Assembly: GCA_021203365.1 (NCBI GenBank)
Contig: JAJQBI010000058.1
Coordinates: forward strand, 1 to 64,000
Length of the DNA: 64,000 nt
From: Clostridiales bacterium
GTDB taxonomy: Bacteria; Bacillota; Clostridia; Lachnospirales; Lachnospiraceae
Reading direction: 5' to 3'
The notes under the pieces are model-generated. The model made no database searches. It saw only the letters and a program-made list of their open reading frames with translations, and was not told the DNA's origin. The position numbers and the translations under genes were made by a program. Below, piece by piece: positions 53,301 through 61,424 of the stretch (the stretch's first letter is position 1; every line of letters begins with the position of its first letter).

Positions 53301-53551
53301 ATGCCGCCATATCCGGCGTCATAGAGCTCCTGGATAGATTCAATCAGTGTTTCATCTGTGTGGGTGCCCTCTGCCAGCCACATACGTGCATATGGTTTGT
53401 ACTCCATATCTGGTTCTGCAAACATCTGCTCCATCTGAGAGGCAAAATCATCTGTGGCTTCCTGTGCGGAGACCGTGGAAGCCGTCAGGCCGGACAGAAG
53501 AAGGGCGCCGGACAATATGGCTGCGGAAAATCTGCGATACAGTTTCTTCAT
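50387..53551 (-). CDS. Secreted GH106-like alpha-L-rhamnosidase
   Basis: 1054 residues from ATG 53551, which is preceded by AAAGGAGG; the longer upstream frame is not coding. Signal peptide MKKLYRRFSAAILSGALLLS...TVSA. The N-terminal segment has PYARMWLAEGTHTDETLIES and IQELYDAGYGGIEFVALDES, matching the start of GH106-type enzymes. LWCSDMLEQFETRRGYDMSS with LLPYL and a jelly-roll-like C-terminus (about 880-1020, galactose-binding type) also fit. The catalytic residues are not assigned by eye. It probably cleaves rhamnose from plant glycosides or pectin outside the cell. Rhamnulokinase at the end of the window and the divergent AraC regulator support a rhamnose context. Confidence 0.7.
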   Translation of the reverse strand: MKKLYRRFSAAILSGALLLSGLTASTVSAQEATDDFASQMEQMFAEPDMEYKPYARMWLAEGTHTDETLIESIQELYDAGYGGIEFVALDESDVGVDNDVWGWGSEAWIHDSQLIIEECQKLGMSVSMTSGAHWATANVTTITPDEESASQELGYTVLSLEGSEEGGNTSYQGELATCILPGASTEQTLVGVVAARVTSREDSTVKLEMSSMKDVTEYVTETDGTYTIDFTAEDSGDYDLFAFYQYGTSESYEPSVGDSYTINYLSADGAEALISYWDENVLTEDVQALIDQMEECDLYMDSLELNPQGENTTGNLWCSDMLEQFETRRGYDMSSLLPYLIVYAEDLGGWSGITYHNGTWGNDFAYTYEPSSEEDQEFADNLRSDYYQTLTELYTENCLEVLADWLHEKNMYLRAEPSYGRNFEISEAVEALDYVETESFEFGAELDSYRGLSGAAHLYNIRYSSETGASKFLNYKSDNNYYRQIFYTQYAAGIQKVIVHGYSSAYGPEEGVEWPGYEGMDDMFSDRFSERQPASVDYSELNLHLSRIQEALEQGVSQMDIAILRTDYGFNNGNADLASDIYNNALHTNTAYYWQDMELQNNGYTYDYFSPYLLEDETVTAENGLLNADGVAYKALIVMEEELPYDAAVRMLEWAQDGMPILFVNNTTETINNSGTEKVNAAAGSTTGSNDGLDEALAAVVAEMKELENVQTVDSEADAMEALQEMGVYPRAQYVEENTNLLSAMRKSDDVTYLYLYNYMYEDEENYSGQISLEGEYEPYVLDTWSGEVTKSAAYSVEDGRTVLNVDLAPGETMILILRQSDSEEISVTDAENTIKTYSENGSIYAAVENGSAAAITLSDGTEISVTGTVPGEISLGQWDLVVDSYEPGETDIRSETAVNGEEIKEATVLTEHVELSAGILDELIPWKDIESIGSEVSGVGTYTTTFTLPEDWDDHYGLLFNAESICGGTVAVFVNDVQVPVNMDRIEADLSDYVQPGENTICVRVTSTLLNRILITGYSDLEMVQSVYANYEAADYGMVGDAWLTAYENIVLS

Positions 53552-53782
53552 ATACAGTTCCTCCTTTAAATTTTTGATGAAGAAAGCATAACAAAAAACA
53601 GAGGAAAAGAATTGTAATGAAATGGCGTTTTTTACAAATGGTTTTGTAAAAATGTGACTTTTTCGTGAAAAAATGTTATACTGTAAAGGACGTTTGTGGG
53701 GATTCATTCGGCATATAGTGAGATTGAAGAAAAATGAGTTCACAGGTCAGACTTTTTAGACGGATAAAAACAGAGGATGGTT

Positions 53783-54858
53783 ATGGAAGAAAATCTGAAT
53801 ATTACTGCTGCTGAATCAACGGAAAAACGGCTGTTAACGCTGAATTCCTTTGAACTGAAGCTCCGAAAAATTTATCTGGAGAATGGTTTTGAAATCCACA
53901 CAGAGGAAGACATTGAGGAATATTATTCTGCCTGTAAGCCTTATATTCCTGAGCGTAATTCCAAAATTGTCCGTTCCTACAGTTCGGATCAGAAGCTTGT
54001 CCGGCTGTCTCTGACGGATGAGGATCACCGCAGGCATATTTCAGTGGCGCCCCATACCCGGTACTTCCCGATCCAGCTTCATGTGCATGATTACATTGAG
54101 CTGCTCTATATCGCCGGAGGACAATGTGAGCATATTTGCAAGGGAATACATTACACTTTGTCTGAAGGTGATTTTTGTTTTTTTGAATACGGCGCTCCGC
54201 ATACGATTCTTGGAAATTCCGATGACTTGATTGCCCTGAATATTATGCTGGATCTTGAACCCTTTGAAGAAATATTTTTTTCACTGCTTCACTCAGATTC
54301 TATTATAACCAATTTTTTCAGATGTATCCTGTTTGATGTATCTCCGGCGCCAATGTTTATATTCCAGACAGGACGGGACCTGCATGTGAAGAGCCAGGTA
54401 TATCAGATGTATGAGGAATGTGTTCATCCGGATGATTACAGTTTCTATCAGCTGTCCAGCATATTAAACCAGATTTTTATCCGGCTTCTCCGTGTACACA
54501 AGGACAACCTGTGTACCTTTTCGGAGGAAGGAAGAAATCCGCAGATTCTGACAATTCTGGATTATATATGTGCGCACTACAAAACGGTTACACTGCAGGA
54601 AGTCAGCGAAAAATTTCATTATTCGACGTCGTATATGAGCAAAATTATAAAAAAGAATTTCAATATGACATTTAAAGAGCTTGTACACAGGGAGAGAATG
54701 CAGACCGCGGCCAGGCTTCTTGTAAATTCCAGCCTGTCCATCACTGAAATTGCACAGGAAACCGGTTTTTTGATATCAGTCATTTCAGCCGCAGTTTTCA
54801 TCAATGCTACCATATGGCACCCGGGCAATACAGAAAAAAGGCTTTAATGGCGGACTGA
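53783..54858 (+). pseudogene. AraC-family regulator, C-terminal frameshift in a T-run
   Basis: The N-terminal cupin-type sensor (about 85-165, FPIQLHVHDYIELLYIAGGQ, GDFCFFEYGAPH) and AraC DNA-binding domain (from ILDYICAHYKTVTLQEVSEK) are intact up to SITEIAQETGF. At a run of six T (54766-54771) the frame shifts. One extra T would restore the expected second helix-turn-helix, DISHFSRSFHQCYHMAPGQY then RKKALMAD, ending at 54858. As read, the protein ends out of frame at 54847. The start is ATG 53783 (an ATG at 53777 overlaps the ribosome binding site). It is divergent from the rhamnosidase gene across 231 bp and likely regulates it. Either sequencing error or recent decay. Confidence 0.8.
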
Positions 54859-54986
54859 TCTTTGATTTCATGTCCGGAGATATTCATGAAATGATGGAGA
54901 AATCAGGTTTCCGGTCCTGAATTTACATTGAATATCCTGGGAAGCTGTGTTATAGTGAATCGAATAATTTCCTGGGAGATGGTTAT

Positions 54987-55913
54987 ATGTTTTTACTGAT
55001 TTTTAATCAGCTTATAAAAATGTTCCTGATCATGGTTCTGGCTTATTTCTGTTATAAACGCGGGCTGATTAATCAGGCGGGGAGCAGCGGGATTTCCAAT
55101 CTTCTGCTCCTTGTGGTCAACCCCTGTCTGATTTTTACCGTGTATCAGGTGGACTACGACCCTGCCCTGGTTCGGGGACTTCTGGTAACCTTTGTGTTGG
55201 CGGCGCTTGCGCATGTGATCATGATTTTTCTTGCCCATGTTCTCGTATCCGATAAGGGAAACGCGGAATACGCGGTGGAGCGTTTTGCGCTGGCGTACAC
55301 AAACTGCGGATTTTTCGGAATTCCGCTGCTGAACAGCGTTATGGGAAGTGAAGGTGTTTTTTATCTTTCCGCTTTTATAACGGTGTTTAATCTGCTGGTC
55401 TGGACCCATGGGCTGAGTCTTTTAACGGGGTCTCTTTCGCTGAAAAGTGTGAAAAAGGGTCTGACCTCCCCGATGGTGATCTGTACCATACTTGCGATGC
55501 TGCTGTTCTTTTTGCGGATCCGGATCCCGGAGACCCTGCTGGATACGCTGGAGTATATTGCGGATACCAATACGCCGCTGGCCATGATGATCGCCGGATT
55601 TTCCCTGGCGCAGTCGGATCTGAGAAAAATTTTTCTTAACCGGCGGATTTATCTTCTCAGCGCGGTCAGGCTGCTGGTGTCGCCGCTGGCCGTGCTGGCT
55701 GTGCTGGTGCTTCTGAAGAATTATGTCAGTACGGCTGTGGCCTATACGGTTCTGATCGCTTCGGCCTGCCCTACGGCTACCACCCTGACCATGATGTCGA
55801 TCCGGTATGAGAAAAATTATAAGTATGCTTCTGAGATTTTTGCTTTTACCACTTTTTGTTCTGTGTTTACCATTCCGTTTGTTATTTATATTGCGGATTT
55901 TTTTCTTATGTAG
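54987..55913 (+). CDS. AEC-family (auxin efflux carrier-like) transporter
   Basis: 308 residues, about ten membrane helices; ATG 54987 after GGGAGATGG. The N-terminus LIKMFLIMVLAYFCYKRGLI, the NPCLIFTVYQ segment and the C-terminal ASACPTATTLTMMS with Y..N..YA.E are typical of AEC/malate-permease (MleP) proteins. The substrate is probably an organic acid or amino acid. No neighbours inform on it. Confidence 0.88.
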   Translation: MFLLIFNQLIKMFLIMVLAYFCYKRGLINQAGSSGISNLLLLVVNPCLIFTVYQVDYDPALVRGLLVTFVLAALAHVIMIFLAHVLVSDKGNAEYAVERFALAYTNCGFFGIPLLNSVMGSEGVFYLSAFITVFNLLVWTHGLSLLTGSLSLKSVKKGLTSPMVICTILAMLLFFLRIRIPETLLDTLEYIADTNTPLAMMIAGFSLAQSDLRKIFLNRRIYLLSAVRLLVSPLAVLAVLVLLKNYVSTAVAYTVLIASACPTATTLTMMSIRYEKNYKYASEIFAFTTFCSVFTIPFVIYIADFFLM

Positions 55914-56071
55914 TGAAAATGTGGAGAAAGGAATGTTACAAATATCGATGGCGGCCAGATAATATTTTACATGGCGGAAGAATAGGTACAATAGATGCAG
56001 GCATTTGATCTGTCTGTGTTTTACAGTTTGAAACAGCAAATAACAGAAGAAGAGGAGAAATTCTGCCAGAA

Positions 56072-56551
56072 ATGAAAAATTACGGAGAGATTGCGGAGAG
56101 ATATTTCAGAAAGGGATATAATTGTTCTCAAAGCGTGGTGGCAGCCTTTGCGGAGGAGATGGGCATGGACCCGGAGCTGGTGCTGAAGACATCCGCCGGT
56201 TTCGGCGGCGGTTTTGGGCGGATGCGGGAGGTCTGCGGAGCTTTTTCCGGCATGGTTTTTGTGGCGGGTGCTTTGTATGGAAACACAGACCCCGCGGGAA
56301 AGTCCGCGTTTTACGCGGAGATTCAGGAGCTTGCCCGGCGTTATAAGGAGCAGAACGGAAGGGGCAGCATTGTCTGCAGGGAGCTTCTGGGGCTGAAAAA
56401 GCCGGAGGGCACGCCTGTAGCTGAAGCGCGCACAGAAGAGTATTATAAAAAAAGACCCTGTCCGGAGCTGATACGGATAGCGGCAGATATTATGGGAGCT
56501 TATGTGCAGGAAAGAGAAGCTGGCGTTTCTTTTGCGCAGGCAGGTAAATAA
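56072..56551 (+). CDS. C_GCAxxG_C_C family redox protein
   Basis: 159 residues; ATG 56072, AGAGGAG 12 nt upstream. The family pattern is clear: YNCSQSVVAAFAEEMG, then GFGGGFGRMREVCGAFSGMV (the GCAxxG block here is CGAFSG) and IVCRELLG, with a further cysteine in KRPCPELI. These proteins are proposed redox carriers or metal-binding proteins of anaerobes; function is not established. Confidence 0.85.
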   Translation: MKNYGEIAERYFRKGYNCSQSVVAAFAEEMGMDPELVLKTSAGFGGGFGRMREVCGAFSGMVFVAGALYGNTDPAGKSAFYAEIQELARRYKEQNGRGSIVCRELLGLKKPEGTPVAEARTEEYYKKRPCPELIRIAADIMGAYVQEREAGVSFAQAGK

Positions 56552-56606
56552 CGGTATAAACAGAGCTTTTGAAGCGGATGAATGAAAAAAGGAGAAGGCA
56601 TAGGCT

Positions 56607-57152
56607 ATGACGAGACAGGAAGCGTGGAATTTACTGACAGAGTATAATAAAGAGGAGTTCCATCTGGAGCATGCCCGGACGGTAGAGCAGCTGATGGGGT
56701 ATTTCGCGGAAAAGCTGGGTTACAGGGAGGAGAAGGAATTCTGGGAAATCGTGGGGCTCCTTCACGATCTGGATTTTGAGCAGTATCCGGAGGAGCACTG
56801 TATAAAAAGTCAGGAGATCATGCGGGAGAGAGGCGTGGATGAAAAAATTATCCATGCTACTGCCAGTCACGGATATGGGATTACAGTGGATGTTCAGCCG
56901 GAGCATGAGATGGAGAAGGTTCTGTACGCGGTGGATGAACTCAGCGGTCTGATTGGCGCGGTGGTTCTGATGCGCCCGTCCAAAAGCGTGCAGGATCTGG
57001 AGCTGAAATCTGTGAAGAAAAAGTATAAAAGCAGGGGCTTTGCCGCAGGCTGTTCCAGGGAGGTTATTCAGCGGGGCGCGGATATGCTTGGGTGGACACT
57101 GGATGAGCTGATTACGGAGACCATTCAGGGACTGCGGACATTTCAGAATTAA
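56607..57152 (+). CDS. HD-domain phosphohydrolase-like protein
   Basis: 181 residues; ATG 56607 after AAAAAGGAGAAGG. H in FHLEHARTVEQLM, HD in VGLLHDLDFEQYPEEHCIKS, and H in ATASHGYG give the HD-superfamily metal-binding set, followed by VLYAVDELSGLIGAVVLMRP. Similar stand-alone HD proteins occur widely in clostridia as predicted hydrolases without known substrate. Probably its own unit; a terminator lies at 57266. Confidence 0.85.
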   Translation: MTRQEAWNLLTEYNKEEFHLEHARTVEQLMGYFAEKLGYREEKEFWEIVGLLHDLDFEQYPEEHCIKSQEIMRERGVDEKIIHATASHGYGITVDVQPEHEMEKVLYAVDELSGLIGAVVLMRPSKSVQDLELKSVKKKYKSRGFAAGCSREVIQRGADMLGWTLDELITETIQGLRTFQN

Positions 57153-57511
57153 GAGGCATGAAGCAGAGCAATATAGATGATACAAGAGCCAGAATATCTT
57201 CTGGCGCTTCAATCATACAGTTTTCATTATGGCAGAGCAGGCTGAAAAATATAAATAAAACTCTGAAATCTCCTTATGGAATATGAGGAGATTTTTTTGT
57301 GCTGTTTTGAAATGAGAGGGGGCGGCTGCGGAGAAGTTTTTTGAAAGTAACTAATAAATTTCATAGTACTTGTCGTTCATATATGCCGGATGCTAAAATT
57401 AATTTTATATATACAACGGGGATTGAGGAATCAGATTTTCCGTTCTTTTGAGGCTGCCCTGCGGGCGGTTTATTCCATGAGTAAGAGCGGAGCGAAAGGG
57501 AAGTGCTTTGT
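57153..57511. other. Intergenic region with a terminator and leader of the LarC2-like gene
   Basis: No gene is seen. A GCCAGAA-TATC-TTCTGGC hairpin lies at about 57190-57207 and an intrinsic terminator at 57266-57298. The remaining 200 bp is probably the promoter and leader of the next gene, but no consensus promoter is obvious. Confidence 0.4.
57266..57298 (+). terminator. Intrinsic terminator downstream of the HD gene
   Basis: AAATCTCCT (57266-57274) pairs with AGGAGATTT (57286-57294), continuing into TTTTTG. Stem of 9 bp with T-tail. Confidence 0.75.
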
Positions 57512-58081
57512 ATGCGGTTATACACAAAAGAGGGCATGCTGCTGCTGGTGCAGCTGGATCATCTGGACGGGGAGGCGCTGGGATATATTGTAGACCGGTT
57601 TTATGAGACGGGGGCCAAAAACGTTCAGATTGTGAATACCATTACAAAAAAGAACCGGCCCGGGCACATGATTTATATTGACGCGCCCATGGATTCTCTG
57701 GAAGAGCTGGAGGAGCTGATTGTCACGGAATGTGGATCCTCAGGCTGGCACAGAATTCCCACCGCGCACCGTCATACCCGCGTATCGGTTCTCTCCATGG
57801 ATGTCCGGATCCAGGCGGCAGAAAACACATATGATTTTACCATACAGGGGAAGGTCATAGATGACGATTTTCGAAATGCCCGGCCGGAATATGAGAACTG
57901 TGTGCGCCTGCGGGAGCTTCTGCTTGAGAAAGAAGGAATATCGGTTCCTCTGCGGAAAATTCAGGCCTGCCTGGCCAGGATATTTTCTGAAGAGACAGAG
58001 AAATGCATGATTTATGACGGATCCGGTTCCGGCCGGGTCATAGCCATAAATAAGAGAACGCAGCACGAGGAAACGCAGTAA
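57512..58081 (+). CDS. LarC2-like nickel-insertion protein (C-terminal LarC part alone)
   Basis: 189 residues from ATG 57512; a GTG three codons earlier is also possible. The sequence LDHLDGEALGYIVDRFYETG, ITKKNRPGHMIYIDA and a later LRELLLEKEGISVPLRKI match the C-terminal half of LarC (family pattern NIDDM..E..GY..E.L...GA...T.I.MKKNRPG). LarC inserts nickel in the pincer cofactor of lactate racemase LarA and its relatives. The N-terminal half and larA, larB and larE are not in the window. The gene is 22 nt upstream of a 594-aa gene of unknown function and is probably co-transcribed with it. Confidence 0.7.
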   Translation: MRLYTKEGMLLLVQLDHLDGEALGYIVDRFYETGAKNVQIVNTITKKNRPGHMIYIDAPMDSLEELEELIVTECGSSGWHRIPTAHRHTRVSVLSMDVRIQAAENTYDFTIQGKVIDDDFRNARPEYENCVRLRELLLEKEGISVPLRKIQACLARIFSEETEKCMIYDGSGSGRVIAINKRTQHEETQ

Positions 58082-58103
58082 AAAGTGATTGGGAGGAAAT
58101 GAC

Positions 58104-59888
58104 ATGGACGACAGAAAATGTAAGGTTCTGGCCGCGGCGGAGATGGCGGCGGTATCCAACGTATCGAATCTGACAAATGACAGAATCGAGGCCCTTGCCG
58201 GTGGACACGGCATGGTAAATATTGCGATACACACTGTGGCGAACACAATTGTACAGGAAATAAACGGAGGAGGAACCGTAAACGTTAAATTTGCGGATGC
58301 CCGTACACAGCCGGTGGATATGGTTCTGAAAAAGGCGATCGACACCGCGAAAGCCTCTGGTGCGGACGGAGCCAACGCGGCCATGATCACGGCAGTTATG
58401 ATGTATCTTGCCGGTTCAGCTGCCCAGGTGGGAATCCCGGCCGGGAACCGCAAGCTGGGCGCGACCTGCCGTATGATTGCCGGAGTGGACAGAAGCGGGG
58501 TGGGAGCAATTCCTACTTCCAAGATGAACAGTAAAATTTCAGCCTTTCCCGCCGTGCTGGCCATTAATCAGGCGATGATGAACGGAGAGCTGTCTCCCAT
58601 CAGCGGCCGGGATGTTCCCGCGAATGTGGGAGGTGGTCCTCTTTATGGGCACAGCGCCCTCGGGGAAGATATTATCTGGCCTGCCATGGCGGAAAAGGGA
58701 GCGGAGATCGGCGTAAAAGCCATGCTGGATGCGATGGCGGGAGCGGGAATCTCTCCGGATCCTCTTCAGGCGGCCCTGCTTGGCTCCGCGGCCATCCTTG
58801 AGATCATTCACCCGGATGCGGAGGTGCCTGAGGGTGAGGGACGGTATGGAAGAACCACATCTGTCCGTCTGGTGGGAAAAGCGGCCGTAAAAACCGCCGG
58901 TCTGCCGGAAAAGGTTCATATGATTCTGACCGGCCAGGAGTTTGACACGGCTCAGCTTGTAGGCGATATCGGTCTGATCCTTAAGGATATCGGAGCGCCG
59001 TCTGTGATCGGTATGATGGCGCTGGCAGAGATCCTGGCCTGCTTCAGGGAGGGAATTTCCAGTGGATTTTCTTCCAGTCCTGTGAATCCGCCGCTGGGAC
59101 ATCAGGGTTCCTATGCGGTAGCGACGATGAAAGCACTTCTGGAAGAAGGCGCGGATAAAAACGCCATCGCGAAACAGATAGCAGAAGAGAGATGCGCGGC
59201 GACTCTGAATCCGGAGTCAGCGATGCTGAGCATTAATATTATTGCCAGAAAAGCAGACGAGGTATCCCCCGGCCCGGTTACCCGCCTGATGATCCAGGCC
59301 ACGGAACCTGCGCGGACCAAGGCGATCTATGAGAAGGCTTCTTATACATATGAGCAGCTCTCGGCCGGAAAAACCATTGCGGAGATTGTCAAAGCTCTGG
59401 ATGATGAGCGCCTGGAGACGGTGGAAAAACAGGCCAGCGTGCTTTTCACCGCCATGGCCGGTCAGCCGGTGACGGTATCCATTCAGAACCTTCACAGTGC
59501 CGCCAGACGTACGGCGAAGCTGGTAAAGAAATACTGGTCATTTGATGCCTATGCCGATGTCACGGTAACCATGGGCGAAAACAAGGCTGTGATGGAGGGC
59601 TTTGTCCATGACGTGATTCCAAGAGTATGTAAGGGAGAATGCCAGGATGTCGCCTGGGCAGTGCCTTTTGGTGCGGCCGTGATGGATGATCTGTCTCTGT
59701 CCGGATGCAACATTCTGAATGTGGTTGTTCCTGCGGCGGTAGCTTCTGCGATGGGAATCGACGAACCGGCGGTGATTGCTGAGCAGGCGGAGAGAGCGGC
59801 ATACGTGACAGTCGGCATCCCCGGTGCCAAGGCGCATGCCACAGAGGTTGGCAATATGGCCAGAGATATTGCGGAAGCCATGATGTAA
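58104..59888 (+). CDS. Conserved-looking 594-aa protein of unknown function
   Basis: I do not recognise this family. It starts at ATG 58104 after GGGAGGAAATGAC. The protein is soluble, Ala/Gly/Met-rich and has no signal peptide or membrane segment. Recognisable blocks are NVSNLTNDRIEALAGGHGMV, QVGIPAGNRKLGATCRMIAG, VGGGPLYGHSALGEDIIWPA, VNPPLGHQGSYAVATMKALL and DVAWAVPFGAAVMDDLSLSG. These look like conserved active-site turns of an enzyme. It directly follows the LarC2-like gene, which raises the possibility of a nickel or nickel-pincer link. Terminator at 59956. Confidence 0.75.
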   Translation: MDDRKCKVLAAAEMAAVSNVSNLTNDRIEALAGGHGMVNIAIHTVANTIVQEINGGGTVNVKFADARTQPVDMVLKKAIDTAKASGADGANAAMITAVMMYLAGSAAQVGIPAGNRKLGATCRMIAGVDRSGVGAIPTSKMNSKISAFPAVLAINQAMMNGELSPISGRDVPANVGGGPLYGHSALGEDIIWPAMAEKGAEIGVKAMLDAMAGAGISPDPLQAALLGSAAILEIIHPDAEVPEGEGRYGRTTSVRLVGKAAVKTAGLPEKVHMILTGQEFDTAQLVGDIGLILKDIGAPSVIGMMALAEILACFREGISSGFSSSPVNPPLGHQGSYAVATMKALLEEGADKNAIAKQIAEERCAATLNPESAMLSINIIARKADEVSPGPVTRLMIQATEPARTKAIYEKASYTYEQLSAGKTIAEIVKALDDERLETVEKQASVLFTAMAGQPVTVSIQNLHSAARRTAKLVKKYWSFDAYADVTVTMGENKAVMEGFVHDVIPRVCKGECQDVAWAVPFGAAVMDDLSLSGCNILNVVVPAAVASAMGIDEPAVIAEQAERAAYVTVGIPGAKAHATEVGNMARDIAEAMM

Positions 59889-59955
59889 ACGGAACGGATC
59901 GATTCTCTGATCCTTGCGGGAGAAAGAGTTAAATTTTATCTGCAGTGATTTTGAA

Positions 59956-59997
59956 GGGGCAGGGCCGTATATATGCGGCCCTGCCCCAAATGTTTTT
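59956..59997 (+). terminator. Intrinsic terminator after the 594-aa gene
   Basis: GGGGCAGGGCCG (59956-59967) pairs with CGGCCCTGCCCC (59976-59987), followed by AAATGTTTTT. A 12-bp GC-rich perfect stem. Confidence 0.88.
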
Positions 59998-60103
59998 GCT
60001 CCGACATCTTTACTTTAAGGGCCGGGAAGACGAAGGTTCCTGCTGACTTTTTTATTTTTTTGTAGTAGAATAGGGACGAGAATTCTGGAGAGGAGTCGAA
60101 AGC

Positions 60104-60664
60104 TTGTATACAGAGAACAGATCAGACAGGGAAGGCCTTAACGAGAAATATGCGTTTCGCTGTATCCGGCCGGAGGAGGCGGAGCAGGCGGCGGAAATCG
60201 AGGAAATCTGTTTTCCTCCCAATGAGGCGTGTACGCGGGAGATGATGCTGGAGCGCGCGGCGCGCAGATCGGAAGAGTTTCTTGTCGCCGTGGATAAGGG
60301 CAGCGGGAGGCTGGCGGGTTTTTTAAACGGACTGGCCACCACAGAGACGGTTTTCCGGGACGCGTTTTTTATGGACGCCGGTTTGCAGGATCCGAAAGGG
60401 AATGTGGTGATGCTGCTGGGGCTGGACGTTTTGCCAGAGCATCGCGGCCAGGGGCTGGCCAGAGAGCTGATGCGCCGGTATGCACAGATGGAGCGGGAGC
60501 GGGGCCGGGAATGCCTGGTCCTCACCTGCCTTCCGGATAAAGTTGAAATGTACAGGAAAATGGGATTCACAGACCGGGGTATTTCAAATTCCACATGGGG
60601 AGGAGAGGCCTGGCATGAGATGACTTTATGTCTCGGAAAGGAAGACAGGCAGGCGGATATATGA
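60104..60664 (+). CDS. GNAT-family N-acetyltransferase
   Basis: 186 residues from TTG 60104, supported by GGAGAGGAG 8-15 nt upstream; the first ATG is far inside. The GNAT fold: FRCIRPEEAEQAAEIEEICF at the N-terminus, acetyl-CoA loop LLGLDVLPEHRGQGLARELM (V-x-x-x-x-RGQGLA) and LTCLPDKVEMYRKMGFTDRG at the C-terminus. The PNEA.. insertion and overall pattern resemble AANAT-like acetyltransferases. Its stop overlaps the start of the next gene (ATGA), so they are coupled. Acceptor unknown. Confidence 0.88.
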   Translation: MYTENRSDREGLNEKYAFRCIRPEEAEQAAEIEEICFPPNEACTREMMLERAARRSEEFLVAVDKGSGRLAGFLNGLATTETVFRDAFFMDAGLQDPKGNVVMLLGLDVLPEHRGQGLARELMRRYAQMERERGRECLVLTCLPDKVEMYRKMGFTDRGISNSTWGGEAWHEMTLCLGKEDRQADI

Positions 60665-61386
60665 GAGGATCGGGAACCATTGTAAATGTGCTGGCGGTGC
60701 TGGCCGGGGGATCCTTAGGCCTGTGTCTGAAAAAAGGCCTGAAGGAGCGGTATCAGGAAATTGTCATGCAGGCGCTGGGACTGTGTACAATCTTTATCGG
60801 AATCTCCGGAGCCCTGAAGGAAATGTTTACCATAGAAAATGGAGTGATCAGCACCTCCGGCACCATGCTGGCCATTTTTTCCCTGGTGGCCGGATCGCTG
60901 GTGGGCGAGTGGGCGAACCTGGAGCACCGGATGGAGACCTTTGGGGAATGGCTGAAGGAGAAGTGCGGCGGGAAGGACGACAACCGGTTTGTGGAGGGGT
61001 TTGTGGCTGCGTCTCTGACCATCTGTATCGGTGCAATGGCCATTGTGGGATCTCTGCAGGACGGCATGACAGGGGACGCCTCCATGCTGTACGCGAAGGC
61101 GGTGCTGGACGGGGTGATTCTGGTGGTGTTTGCCTCCGCATATGGGAAGGGGGCGCTTTTTTCCGCCATACCGGTGGGAATCCTTCAGGGAACCATCACA
61201 CTTTTTGCCAATGCCCTCGCGCCGCTTCTGACGGATCAGATCATCGGAGACCTGACGCTGGTGGGCAGCATGCTGATCTTCTGTGTAGGTGTGAACCTGA
61301 TTTCCGAGAAAAAATTCCGGGTGGCAAATATGCTTCCGGCATTGATTTTTGTTGTGGTATATGATGGAATAATGTCATGGCTGTGA
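60661..61386 (+). CDS. DUF554 integral membrane protein (YdfK-like)
   Basis: 241 residues from ATG 60661, overlapping the acetyltransferase stop by 4 nt; an upstream in-frame extension is not needed. Six to seven membrane segments with the DUF554 pattern GTIVNVLAVLAGGSLGLCLK, GEWANLEHRMETFG, TICIGAMAIVGSLQDGMTGD and LVGSMLIFCVGVNLI. The family is widespread in Firmicutes with unknown, possibly transport, function. Confidence 0.88.
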   Translation: MRGSGTIVNVLAVLAGGSLGLCLKKGLKERYQEIVMQALGLCTIFIGISGALKEMFTIENGVISTSGTMLAIFSLVAGSLVGEWANLEHRMETFGEWLKEKCGGKDDNRFVEGFVAASLTICIGAMAIVGSLQDGMTGDASMLYAKAVLDGVILVVFASAYGKGALFSAIPVGILQGTITLFANALAPLLTDQIIGDLTLVGSMLIFCVGVNLISEKKFRVANMLPALIFVVVYDGIMSWL

Positions 61387-61424
61387 TTTTTGACGGCGGA
61401 GAATTATCAGAAAGGAAGAAGACA

